Below, one piece after another: positions 8,561 to 15,261 of a stretch of DNA of 33,821 nt. Under the pieces are notes generated by a model. That model had not been told where the DNA came from and did no database searches. It saw only the letters and a list, made by a program, of their open reading frames with translations. The stretch lies in NCBI RefSeq assembly GCF_005893125.1, contig NZ_VCJS01000135.1, positions 1 to 33,821 on the forward strand. Direction: 5' to 3'. Source of the DNA: Nonomuraea basaltis (GTDB lineage Bacteria; Actinomycetota; Actinomycetes; Streptosporangiales; Streptosporangiaceae). Every line of letters begins with the position of its first letter. Position 1 is the first letter of the stretch. The translations under genes were made by a program, and so were the position numbers.

Positions 8561-9435
8561 GTTCAGCGACCTTTCCCTGGGGGGTTCTGATGTTCACTGC
8601 ACCTTCTCTCACAAAGTGCGACGGGTTCACCTGGGCCCTCCGGCCTGACAGCGGCGACCGCGTCGGCCCAGGTCCCCATGAACAGGACATCTGGCGACTC
8701 GCTCGGTCCTTCGCCGCACCGGGCTTGGCGTTTATCGACGTCGGTGCGCATGTCGGCCACTACACCCTTCGGATGGCCGAGGCCTTCGCGAGGGTCATCG
8801 CCATCGAGCCGAATCCAGCGGCCCTGCAGACGCTGCGTTTGAATCTCCAGCTCAACGACATCGGCAATGTCGACGTCCACCCGGTGGCTGCACACGAATC
8901 CAGGGCGCGACTTCGGCTCTGGGATCCCTTCAACGTGACTGCGGGCCCCTGCACACGCACGCTAACCGCGGACGAGCCGGCGACCGTACCCGCCGACTGC
9001 GAGATCTCCACGCTGCACTCCAGAGAGGACGGGTTCGGCGCGTTCCTCGGCGACGTGGACGCTCTCCCGATCGACCTCATCGCGTGCCGATCCAAGGAGA
9101 GGGTCCGGCTCATCAAGATCGATATCGAGGGCCATGAGGGAAAGGCGCTAGCGGGCGCAGCCGAGACGATACGTCACCATCAGCCGGCGATCCTGATCGA
9201 GATGCACGACTCGATGTATGGAGAACGGATCAAGGACGAGGTGGTCGAGCAGCTGTCGCGGCACGATTACGTGTGGTGCGACTTCTCGCTTTACCAAAGA
9301 TCGAAGATGACGCAGTCGGACATGTGTCCGTACATTTATGCCGAGCCGGTGAACACAGGGCGCGCGCAGGATTTCCTCGACTTTGCCGAGCGGGCGAACG
9401 AGGGTGCGGCTTCACGTTGGGTGACGGCGCTTTGA
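8557..9435 (+). CDS. FkbM family SAM-dependent methyltransferase
   Basis: 292 residues from GTG 8557, which overlaps the upstream stop as GTGA. An ATG at 8590 preceded by a run of six G is an alternative. SAM-binding motif I is FIDVGAHVGHYTL (59-71), followed by acidic motif II VIAIEPNP (80-87), and the FkbM signature KIDIEGHEGKAL lies in the C-terminal third. The family O-methylates sugars, macrolides and other small molecules. No glycosyltransferase or biosynthetic cluster adjoins it, so the substrate is open. It is coupled to the unassigned 457-residue protein, and its last 24 nt overlap the convergent toxin gene. Confidence 0.87.
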   Translation: MSSATFPWGVLMFTAPSLTKCDGFTWALRPDSGDRVGPGPHEQDIWRLARSFAAPGLAFIDVGAHVGHYTLRMAEAFARVIAIEPNPAALQTLRLNLQLNDIGNVDVHPVAAHESRARLRLWDPFNVTAGPCTRTLTADEPATVPADCEISTLHSREDGFGAFLGDVDALPIDLIACRSKERVRLIKIDIEGHEGKALAGAAETIRHHQPAILIEMHDSMYGERIKDEVVEQLSRHDYVWCDFSLYQRSKMTQSDMCPYIYAEPVNTGRAQDFLDFAERANEGAASRWVTAL

Positions 9436-9681
9436 GACGGCCAGAATCACCACGCTCATCTCCTCGTGCCGTATCCAGCACAATGCATCGAAGTCGCCCA
9501 CTGCCACCTTCAGCAGGCCCGTCTCCTTGTCGATCGTTTGCAGCGTTCCAGATTCCAGGTCTGTGGAGAGGTACTCCAGCGAGTCGAGAATGAACTTGGC
9601 GGCCACCGGATCGTAGCCGTAAATGGAGCGAATCTCCTGCACGGCGGATGCGGCGATCAGGATCTCGTAGTAGCCCTTCAT
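9412..9681 (-). CDS. RelE/ParE-like toxin of a type II toxin-antitoxin pair
   Basis: 89-residue protein with the RelE/ParE-like order: an N-terminal strand (YYEILIAASAVQEI), a helical pair (DPVAAKFILDSLEYLSTDLESGTLQTI), then strands DFDALCWIRHEEMSVVILAVSKRR ending in a basic tail. Toxins of this fold act as ribosome-dependent mRNA nucleases or gyrase poisons; which applies cannot be seen. Its ATG overlaps the antitoxin stop by 4 nt, and its 3' end overlaps the convergent methyltransferase gene. Sequence divergence from classic RelE is large, so the call rests on length, order and partner. Confidence 0.7.
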   Translation of the reverse strand: MKGYYEILIAASAVQEIRSIYGYDPVAAKFILDSLEYLSTDLESGTLQTIDKETGLLKVAVGDFDALCWIRHEEMSVVILAVSKRRHPT

Positions 9682-9968
9682 AGCGCGATCTCACGGCGCA
9701 GGTCGCTTAGCCGCATCGTTGCCATTCCTGCGTCGAGCTCCGCAATCAACCTTTTTCCCAGCAAGCGATCGGCGACGTCCTCCGCCGCGCTGAGAGCGTC
9801 CACACCAGCGGCGGCAACCTCAAGGGGAACCACGGCGGCTACCACATGACCGCCTTGCTCCAAGAGGACTATTTCTCCCGCTGCCGCATGATTGATGGCT
9901 TCCGCGACTGCTGCAGCAGTCGCGGGAATCCGCAACGTCCGGTTCCTCATACCCAGATGGCTCTCCAT
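9678..9968 (-). CDS. Phd/YefM-like antitoxin
   Basis: 96 residues. RNRTLRIPATAAAVAEAINHAAAGEIVLLEQGGHVVAAVVPLE matches the Phd/YefM DNA-binding fold pattern: a strand, a helix, then 'G..V.L...G..VA.VVPLE'. The C-terminal half is the acidic, probably flexible toxin-binding tail. The ATG at 9968 has AAGGG upstream; Met at 9950 is a second option. The antitoxin-first order and 4-nt overlap are typical of type II modules, with autorepression likely through the 10024-10040 palindrome. Confidence 0.72.
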   Translation of the reverse strand: MESHLGMRNRTLRIPATAAAVAEAINHAAAGEIVLLEQGGHVVAAVVPLEVAAAGVDALSAAEDVADRLLGKRLIAELDAGMATMRLSDLRREIAL

Positions 9969-10023
9969 TCATGGACCCTTCAGCTTAGAGCCTTTACCCT
10001 GCCACCATCCACGGCAACACTCC

Positions 10024-10040
10024 AGGTCCGTGACGGACCT
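10024..10040. promoter_or_regulatory. Perfect 17-bp palindrome upstream of the toxin-antitoxin pair
   Basis: AGGTCCGT G ACGGACCT is an exact 8-1-8 inverted repeat, 55 bp upstream of the antitoxin start. Phd/YefM complexes bind such palindromes, so it is a candidate autoregulatory operator. No strong -10 can be placed with confidence. Confidence 0.5.
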
Positions 10041-10197
10041 CTGACAACGCTCGTCTCGCAGTTCCACGCCAGCTATCGCGCTGGCACCCGGCATCCCGCG
10101 AACCGCGGTGCCTCGGGGATCGCCATCCTGGCCGGCCGCCCGCCCTGCCCCGGGGAGCGCCCGGCGATAGCGGAGGCCCGCGCCACCGGCTACTCCG

Positions 10198-10539
10198 TCA
10201 CCACGGGCGAGCTGCAGCCCGGGGCGCGAGCCGGGGCGCGCCTGCGGCGGGCGCGCCGTCGCCGGCACGCGCCAGCGCGGCAATGGTGCGCGCGAGCTCG
10301 GCGCCCGCGGTGGTGAGCCGGTACAGGTGCCGGGCCGGCCGCCCGCGCGGCGGGTCGGCCTCCCAGACGGTCTCCACCTGCCCGCGCTCGGCGAGGCGGA
10401 TCAGGATCGGGTAGACCGTGCCTGCCTTCAGGCCGAGGGCGCGGCACAGGTCGTAGCCGTGGCTCCAGCCCGCGCCTGTCTCGGCAAGGGCGGTGATCAC
10501 GGCCGCAGTCTGCGGGGAGGGACGTCGTGCGCGTGCCAT
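10198..10539 (-). CDS. PadR-family transcriptional regulator
   Basis: 113-residue PadR-type winged helix. TAAVITALAETGAGWSHGYDL, ALGLKAGTVYPILIRLAERG and the wing VETVWEADPPRGRPARHLYRLTTAG are diagnostic of the short PadR-s2 subfamily, which repress neighbouring genes, often exporters. The ATG at 10539 follows TTGGAG. A perfect TATCTA/TAGATA dyad lies 9 bp upstream (10548-10561), so it is very likely autoregulated. The usual downstream membrane-protein partner is missing: 10197-9969 holds no gene. Confidence 0.92.
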   Translation of the reverse strand: MARARRPSPQTAAVITALAETGAGWSHGYDLCRALGLKAGTVYPILIRLAERGQVETVWEADPPRGRPARHLYRLTTAGAELARTIAALARAGDGAPAAGAPRLAPRAAARPW

Positions 10540-10547
10540 GACTCCAA

Positions 10548-10561
10548 TATCTACCTAGATA
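10548..10561. promoter_or_regulatory. PadR operator dyad TATCTA-CC-TAGATA
   Basis: Exact 6-2-6 inverted repeat 9 bp upstream of the PadR start. AT-rich TAtCTA-type dyads are typical of PadR-controlled promoters in actinobacteria. The dyad overlaps where a promoter for this short leader must lie, which fits autorepression. Confidence 0.7.
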
Positions 10562-10654
10562 GAGTTAGTACGCAAGACCCTCCCGTGCGGGAGCGACACC
10601 AACCACGTCGGCGGAGATGGCCGCTGCCCAGCCACGACCAAGCCCGGCTCGATG

Positions 10655-10717
10655 GGGTGGTACCAGCGCTCGCTGAACATGAACCCGCCGCACCTGGGTG
10701 GTACCACCGGTCGCTGA
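10655..10717. repeat. Pair of 22-bp direct repeats, 41-bp period
   Basis: Copies at 10655-10676 and 10696-10717 differ at 2 of 22 positions. Both begin GGGTGGTACCA and end TCGCTGA. The second contains the perfect 12-bp palindrome GGTGGTACCACC. The period of 41 bp is close to four helical turns. They lie between the methyltransferase stop and the PadR promoter and look like tandem regulator sites, or a recent duplication. Confidence 0.55.
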
Positions 10718-10740
10718 GGCTGGTCGCCTACCCTTTGCGT

Positions 10741-11451
10741 CTAAGTTCTGCGCGCGAGGACAAGCCGGCACTGCGGGCTGCCGTCGTGGCGTCGGCCCAG
10801 GGCCGTCAAGGGGACTGTCGTCACGGTGAATCCGGCTGCTGTCAGGTCGTTGCGGACCGCGTGCAGCGGGCAGGTGCCGTAGTACATGACGAAGGGGGGA
10901 CGCCACACGGCATTCCGCACCTGCATGGCCAGGTCGAATCCGAGCAGCGCCCAGTACCAGCGCGACGTGATGGGCGGGGGCGCGTCGACCGGGAAGGCGA
11001 AGAGCCCGTCAGGCCGTAGTGCGCGGTGCACCTCGGCGAAGAGCGTGGGCCGTTCGGCGGGCAGGAAGTGTCCGAGCGCTCCGAAGCTGACCGCGAGGTC
11101 GAAGGCCTCGGCGAAGGGCAGGGCTCGAACGTCGGCCTGTACCCACTCGGCGTCCGGGTGTGCTCGGCGCGCCTGCGCGAGCATGCCGGTGCTGAAGTCG
11201 ACGCCCGTGATCCGTCCTTGGCACAGGGGTTTGAGGATCCGCATGCCCGCGCCGGTGCCGCAGCACACGTCCAGCCCCTGCCCGAACGGCCCGAGCGGAC
11301 GCAGAGCGTCGGCGGTTGCGTCAAGAACGCTATCTGGGGTGCGGAAAGGCGTGTGGTCGAACTTCGGGGCAAGCTGGTCGTAGCCGCGCTCGACCGAGGA
11401 CAGCGCCTGGACCACCAGTTCACGCAGCGACGGGCCTTGAGGCGAGAACAC
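10741..11451 (-). CDS. Class I SAM-dependent methyltransferase
   Basis: About 236 residues. Motif I is LDVCCGTGAGM (61-71), motif II GVDFSTGML, a WVQADVRALPF acidic loop, and a post-motif ALRPDGLFAFPVDAPPP strand-turn like ubiquinone/menaquinone-type and small-molecule methyltransferases (Methyltransf_11/25). Substrate is not predictable. The start is uncertain: GTG at 11451 or TTG at 11454, with GGAG 17 nt away. It ends about 200 nt upstream of the PadR gene on the same strand, so the two may be functionally linked, but the PadR gene has its own operator. Confidence 0.87.
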   Translation of the reverse strand: MFSPQGPSLRELVVQALSSVERGYDQLAPKFDHTPFRTPDSVLDATADALRPLGPFGQGLDVCCGTGAGMRILKPLCQGRITGVDFSTGMLAQARRAHPDAEWVQADVRALPFAEAFDLAVSFGALGHFLPAERPTLFAEVHRALRPDGLFAFPVDAPPPITSRWYWALLGFDLAMQVRNAVWRPPFVMYYGTCPLHAVRNDLTAAGFTVTTVPLTALGRRHDGSPQCRLVLARRT

Positions 11452-11485
11452 CAACTAAAGGTACATTCTCCGGTGACGGCTCGGA

Positions 11486-11516
11486 CGACAGGCCCAGGAC
11501 ATGTCCGGGCCTGTCG
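11486..11516 (-). terminator. Terminator after the secreted 168-residue protein gene
   Basis: CGACAGGCCC (11486-11495) pairs perfectly with GGGCCTGTCG (11507-11516). The 11-nt loop contains the self-complementary GGACATGTCC. It begins 15 nt past the stop of the minus-strand gene at 11532. Confidence 0.7.
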
Positions 11517-11531
11517 GTGAACGTCAGGGCA

Positions 11532-12038
11532 TCAGCCCCGGAACTCGAAGCCCTCGGCCATCTCCACCAGCGCGTCGCCGGTCAGGCCGGGAGATTGCAG
11601 CGCCACGCCGTACCCCTGGCCCTCCGACCAGACGAGCGTGCCGTTGTCCTCGTCGATGTAGGCCCTGTTGCCCTTGACCCGCACGGGCTCGACCTCGGGC
11701 ATGTCGTCGGCGTAGAAACCTCGCATAGTCTCCACGTTCTCGCCGGCGGCATCGCGTTCATGGAGCGTGGCGATCATCGAGCCCTCACCCGCGGCCCACT
11801 TGGACTGGGTGCCGTGGATGGAACCGGAGTCGATGGGGGTAACCCTCTGCCTGGCGAGATCCACCGGCTCGGCGGTGAAGCAGTAGTCGCGTTCACCGCC
11901 TTCGATGAGACCGGTGGGGCATCCGGCCACCGCGGAGGCCGGAGCCGCCAACGCCCCGACCACGATGGCGGCGGTCGCACCGGCGAGGGCAGACTGTGTC
12001 ACCTTACGGCCAGTGGTCTTGGGGCACGGTCGTTCCAA
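11532..12038 (-). CDS. Secreted protein of unknown function
   Basis: 168 residues with a signal peptide: basic n-region (KTTGRK), hydrophobic core SALAGATAAIVVGALAA, then PASAVAGC. Cleavage could be by signal peptidase I after ASA, or VAGC could act as a lipobox anchoring it at Cys40. The exported part has two cysteines (GCPTG, DYCFTAEP) and a charged body ending GLTGDALVEMAEGFEFRG. I recognise no family. The only in-frame starts are TTG 12038 (gives the basic n-region) and GTG 12002 (does not), so TTG is preferred. No ribosome site is clear. Confidence 0.72.
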   Translation of the reverse strand: MERPCPKTTGRKVTQSALAGATAAIVVGALAAPASAVAGCPTGLIEGGERDYCFTAEPVDLARQRVTPIDSGSIHGTQSKWAAGEGSMIATLHERDAAGENVETMRGFYADDMPEVEPVRVKGNRAYIDEDNGTLVWSEGQGYGVALQSPGLTGDALVEMAEGFEFRG

Positions 12039-12217
12039 GATCGAATACAGTGTGGTTGCTCACCCCTGTGAGCGCTGGATACGCGGCTGACCGTCGACTG
12101 GACCCGCCAGTGGCGCGCGATCGCCTGCCGTCGCAGCCAGGCCGTCGGCAACTCGGTGCTCTACCGCCGGGTCCACCCTGGGCGGCGCCGAACGTGTGCG
12201 ACTGCTGCTCCGGCGGG

Positions 12218-12241
12218 GTCAGGCGCGTGCGAGCGCCTGAC
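12218..12241 (-). terminator. Terminator after the Vgb-like gene
   Basis: GTCAGGCGC (12218-12226) and GCGCCTGAC (12233-12241) form a perfect 9-bp stem with a 6-nt loop, 35 nt past the stop of the minus-strand beta-propeller gene. No T-tract. Confidence 0.65.
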
Positions 12242-12276
12242 TCGTACGACCGTCCACGGTAGCCGGCGTTGCGGCC

Positions 12277-13302
12277 TCATGGGCATCCGGTGTGGCCGCG
12301 GCGGTCGTGGTGCGGGGCGCGAAGCCGGCCGATCTTGTCACTGGCGCCTTCGGCGAACCAGACGGTCGTGCCGACGCCCGCGGTGATGCCGAGGGGATCG
12401 CTGCCGGGGGTGGGCACCGCGAACTCGGCGATCTTCCCGGTTGGCGTGATCCGTCCGATGCAGTTGGCGGCGCGCTCGGTGAACCACAGGTCTCCGCTCG
12501 TGCCTGCGGCGATGTCGAGCGGGAGGCGGCCCTTGGTGAGCTGGAACTCGGTGATCCGGCCGCTCGGTGTGATGCGGCCGATCCGGTCGACGGCGCGCTC
12601 GGTGAACCACAGGTTTCCGTCCGGGCCGGTGACGATGCGGTGCGGGTTGCTCTTGGGGGTCGGAAGCGTGAACTCGGTGATCCGCCCGGTCAGGGTGATG
12701 CGACCGATCCGGTTGCCGCCCGGATCGGTGAACCACATCGCGCCGTCCGGGCCTGCCGTGATGGCGTGTGGCGAGCTGCCGGAGGTGGGCATCGGAAATT
12801 CGGTGATCTTGCCGGATGTGGTGATACGCCCGATCTTGTCTCCGGCCCCCTCGGTGAACCACAGGTTTCCGTCCGGGCCGGTGGCGATGCCCTCCGGGCG
12901 GCTGTCGGGGGTGGGGATCGGGAATTCGGTGATGTCGCCGGTGCCGGTGATCCGGCCGATCTTGTTGCCGAGGAATTCGGTGAACCACATGGCGCCGTCC
13001 GGGCCGGCGGTCACGTCGAGTGGAGCCCCGTCCGGCGTCGGGATCGGGAACTCGGTGACCTTGCCGTCGTTGCGGATGCGGCCGATCCGGTTGCCGGTCA
13101 GTTCGGTGAACCACACGGTGCCGCCCGGGCCGACGGCGATGAATGTCGGGCCGGAACCGGGCGTGACGGGAAACTCGGTGACGATCGGGGTGCGCTGCGT
13201 CCCGGCGTGTGCCGGACCGGTGAAGGCGGTGGACATCGCGACGGCGACGCCGACTCCGGTCATCGCCCTGCGGATTCGCCCACTGGAGGTTCTGAAACGC
13301 AT
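12277..13302 (-). CDS. Secreted Vgb-like (virginiamycin B lyase family) beta-propeller
   Basis: 341 residues: signal peptide (basic start, GVGVAVAMSTAFTGPAHA, cleavage near 33), then seven repeats of about 42 residues with 'GPDG.(M/L)WFTE..GN(R/K)IGRIT..G.ITEFP.PTP', the seven-bladed propeller of the streptogramin B lyase family. Consecutive PH loops occur at 178-179 and 220-221. From memory of staphylococcal Vgb, its second PH loop carries a preceding catalytic Glu; here that position is Asn (SNPH), and the PH loops fall in blades 4-5 instead of 6-7. A resistance function is therefore doubtful, and export also argues for an outside role. AAAGGAG precedes the ATG. It is transcribed from a MerR-type promoter divergent from the TipAS-like regulator gene. 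Confidence 0.85.
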   Translation of the reverse strand: MRFRTSSGRIRRAMTGVGVAVAMSTAFTGPAHAGTQRTPIVTEFPVTPGSGPTFIAVGPGGTVWFTELTGNRIGRIRNDGKVTEFPIPTPDGAPLDVTAGPDGAMWFTEFLGNKIGRITGTGDITEFPIPTPDSRPEGIATGPDGNLWFTEGAGDKIGRITTSGKITEFPMPTSGSSPHAITAGPDGAMWFTDPGGNRIGRITLTGRITEFTLPTPKSNPHRIVTGPDGNLWFTERAVDRIGRITPSGRITEFQLTKGRLPLDIAAGTSGDLWFTERAANCIGRITPTGKIAEFAVPTPGSDPLGITAGVGTTVWFAEGASDKIGRLRAPHHDRRGHTGCP

Positions 13303-13387
13303 GATCGGTTTTCTCCTTTTCGAATGTGATCGGGCAGGCCGCTGCGGATTGGCCGCACATCGGCCCGCCCAGAGGATCTGCGAGGGG

Positions 13388-13418
13388 ATGCTGCCGCCTG
13401 ACGTCGCGTCAGGTGCAA
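13388..13418 (-). promoter_or_regulatory. MerR-type promoter/operator for the Vgb-like gene
   Basis: On the minus strand, TTGCAC (13418-13413) and CAGCAT (13393-13388) are separated by 19 bp, the long spacer typical of MerR-activated promoters. The spacer holds the dyad CCTGACG TCG CGTCAGG (13397-13413, 7-3-7). The -10 match is weak, as expected for an activator-dependent promoter. Confidence 0.7.
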
Positions 13419-13444
13419 CCAGGAGAAATCGGCGACGTTCGGGC

Positions 13445-13475
13445 TTGCATCTGACGTCGCGTCAGGTAATAGCGT
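13445..13475 (+). promoter_or_regulatory. MerR-type promoter/operator for the MerR gene
   Basis: TTGCAT (13445-13450) and TAGCGT (13470-13475) are 19 bp apart and enclose CTGACG TCG CGTCAG (13451-13465), the same dyad as in the divergent promoter. This implies positive autoregulation. The start codon is 18 nt past the -10, so the leader is very short. Confidence 0.68.
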
Positions 13476-13492
13476 CGATCCGGGTGATCCAC

Positions 13493-14230
13493 ATGGATGA
13501 GCGATGCTGGAAGATCGGCGACCTGGCCGCGGCGACAGGTCTCACTGTCCGTGCCCTGCATCATTTCGACCGGATCGGGCTGTTGGTGCCGGCGCTGCGT
13601 ACGCCGGCCGGGCACCGGGTGTACACCGACGGCGACGTCCGCCGGCTGTACCGGATCCTCGCGTTGCGCCAGCTCGGCATACCGCTGGCCCAGATCGCCG
13701 AGTCGCTCGACGGCGACCCCGATGGTCTCGGCTCGGCGGTACGTGCCCAGCTCGCCTGCGTCGAGCGAACCATCGAGGCGCAGCGCCACCTGCGTATCCG
13801 GCTCACGGCTCTGCTTCAGGCCATCCTGCGGGCCACCGAGCCGTCCATCGACCAACTCATCGAAGCCATGGAGGCACTGGTGCAGGCGAACGACTTCACG
13901 CCCGAGCAACTGGCGCAGGCGAAACAGCGACACCTGGAGCCCGGATTTCCCGACAGGTTCGCCGAATGGCAACGACAGGGCGCGGAGATCGTCGCCGAGC
14001 TCCAGACGCACATCGAGGGCGGAACGGATCCGGCCGATCCCGCCGTACAGCAGTTGGCCCGGCGGTGGACCGCAGTGATGCGGGACATGGCGGGTGGAGA
14101 ACCGGCCATGATGTCGTCGATCTATGCCCGGATCGAACGGAAAGGGCCCGAGGCCGCGACCCGCGGCGTGCTGACCGCGCAGGTCTGGAACTACCTCAGG
14201 CGAGCATTCGCGATCGGTTTCGGCGCTTGA
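13493..14230 (+). CDS. MerR-family regulator with TipAS-like ligand domain
   Basis: 245 residues. The MerR winged HTH occupies 6-75 (WKIGDLAAATGLTVRALHHFDRIGLL, then AGHRVYTDGDVRRLYRILALRQLGIPL), followed by a dimerisation helix (about 80-115) and a C-terminal all-helical TipAS/antibiotic-recognition-type domain (FTPEQLAQAKQRHLEPGFPDRF ... WTAVMRDMAGGEP). TipAS domains bind peptide antibiotics and trigger transcription by untwisting 19-bp-spaced promoters. The ATG at 13493 begins at the HTH; a much longer open frame upstream is only the antisense of the Vgb-like gene. It is divergent from that gene, with matched operators in both promoters, so they almost certainly form one regulator-target unit. 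Confidence 0.92.
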   Translation: MDERCWKIGDLAAATGLTVRALHHFDRIGLLVPALRTPAGHRVYTDGDVRRLYRILALRQLGIPLAQIAESLDGDPDGLGSAVRAQLACVERTIEAQRHLRIRLTALLQAILRATEPSIDQLIEAMEALVQANDFTPEQLAQAKQRHLEPGFPDRFAEWQRQGAEIVAELQTHIEGGTDPADPAVQQLARRWTAVMRDMAGGEPAMMSSIYARIERKGPEAATRGVLTAQVWNYLRRAFAIGFGA

Positions 14231-14266
14231 TAACCACAACACTCCATTACTGATGGAAATTAATCC

Positions 14267-14314
14267 AGGACAGCGACCGGACATTCACCGGGCAATTGCA
14301 TGTCCGCTTGTCCT
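14267..14314 (+). terminator. Two-tier hairpin after the MerR gene
   Basis: Outer arms AGGACA (14267-14272) and TGTCCT (14309-14314) enclose inner arms CGGACAT (14278-14284) and ATGTCCG (14300-14306). It starts 36 nt past the MerR stop. A likely terminator. Confidence 0.6.
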
Positions 14315-14572
14315 AGTGCGCCCTTAAGGTTTCAGGATTTGGCCGCAGCGAGCGGCCGATGATCTCCTGCACGGAAGGCCAAAAGGGGATCAACTACGAC
14401 ACGGGTTCCTGCCCAAGGCGGTCTTCCACGCCATGGCCACCAGGGACGCGCGCAGCTCGCGGAAGCGCTGAGGCGTGACCGGGACCTGCGGCGCCATCCT
14501 GGAGGATGGACGGCGAGCGCTGACCGAGGTGGCGGCGCTGCGGCGCGCGGCCGAACGTCTTGGGCCGCCGTG
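14315..14572. other. Intergenic stretch without a recognised gene
   Basis: With the preceding terminator this makes a gene-free region of about 340 nt. GGCCGC (14341-14346) and GCGGCC (14352-14357) form a small hairpin. A plus-strand reading near 14475 (GAILEDGRRALTEVAALRRAAERLG) looks like a coding fragment, but I cannot attach it to a family. Confidence 0.4.
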
Positions 14573-15259
14573 TCAGCCCTCGGCAGCCGCTGCGGCCAGG
14601 AGCCGGGCGAGTTCGATCGGCTTGGTGACCATAGGCCAATGGCCTGAGTCGATGTCGACGAAGTCAACATGCTTGGCCTTGGCGAGCTCGGGCACGTCAC
14701 CGGCGTCGATCCACGCCTGAGCCTGGGCGGGGGTGAATTCGGGGCACACGAGTACGACCGGGACGTCGAACCGTCGCTCGTCCGTCAGACGCACCACGCC
14801 CTTGGCCACTCCCTCGGGGACGGGGATCGCAGCGGACGCGAAGATTCGCTTGGCCTCCTCGTCAAGGTCAGCGGAGTCCGGCCCCTCGTATGGGCCCCAC
14901 CCGGGGAAGGGCATGACACCGTCCTTCGCCTCGAAGAAGTCGGCGTAGGGCTGCCCGTCGGCGGCCGGGAAGCCGCCGATGAGGGCGACTTTGGCGACCT
15001 GCTCCGGTCGCGCGTCGGCGGCCAGCCAAGCCAGGGTGCAGGCGGCGGAATGCCCCACCACCATGGGCTTTCCGGACGCTGAGTCCATGGCGGCGAGCAC
15101 CGCTGCCACCTGGTCGTCGAGCGCGGCTGAGGCGGATCCGTCCCCCTGGCCGGGGAGGGTGAGCGGCACGGGGCGGTGGCCGAGTGCCTCGAGCGTGGGC
15201 ACGACATCGTCCCATGCGGATCCGTCGAGCCACAGGCCGGCGATGAGCAGGATGTCCAT
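14573..15259 (-). CDS. Alpha/beta hydrolase with GHSAA nucleophile elbow
   Basis: 228 residues, cytosolic. It starts directly with strand one (MDILLIAGLWLDGSAW), then LPGQGDGSA, elbow GHSAA (Ser71), acid candidate in VPVVLVCPEFT, and His in DSGHWPM near the C-terminus. The elbow is G-x-S-x-A and not the commoner G-x-S-x-G, which some members of the fold tolerate. Substrate unknown. The ATG at 15259 lies 2 nt after the stop of the pentapeptide-DinB gene, so the two are cotranscribed and probably translationally coupled. Confidence 0.88.
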   Translation of the reverse strand: MDILLIAGLWLDGSAWDDVVPTLEALGHRPVPLTLPGQGDGSASAALDDQVAAVLAAMDSASGKPMVVGHSAACTLAWLAADARPEQVAKVALIGGFPAADGQPYADFFEAKDGVMPFPGWGPYEGPDSADLDEEAKRIFASAAIPVPEGVAKGVVRLTDERRFDVPVVLVCPEFTPAQAQAWIDAGDVPELAKAKHVDFVDIDSGHWPMVTKPIELARLLAAAAAEG

Positions 15260-15261
15260 GA

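Noticed and set aside
9969..10197. Possible gene after PadR on the minus strand
   Set aside because: PadR genes often precede a membrane-protein gene, but no frame here has hydrophobic spans or sensible composition. It serves as the toxin-antitoxin upstream region.
12269..13492. Upstream in-frame extension of the MerR gene, giving a 653-residue protein
   Set aside because: The extension is the antisense of the Vgb-like repeats (VNHRFPSGPV...) and would cross both MerR promoters. The HTH begins at 13493.
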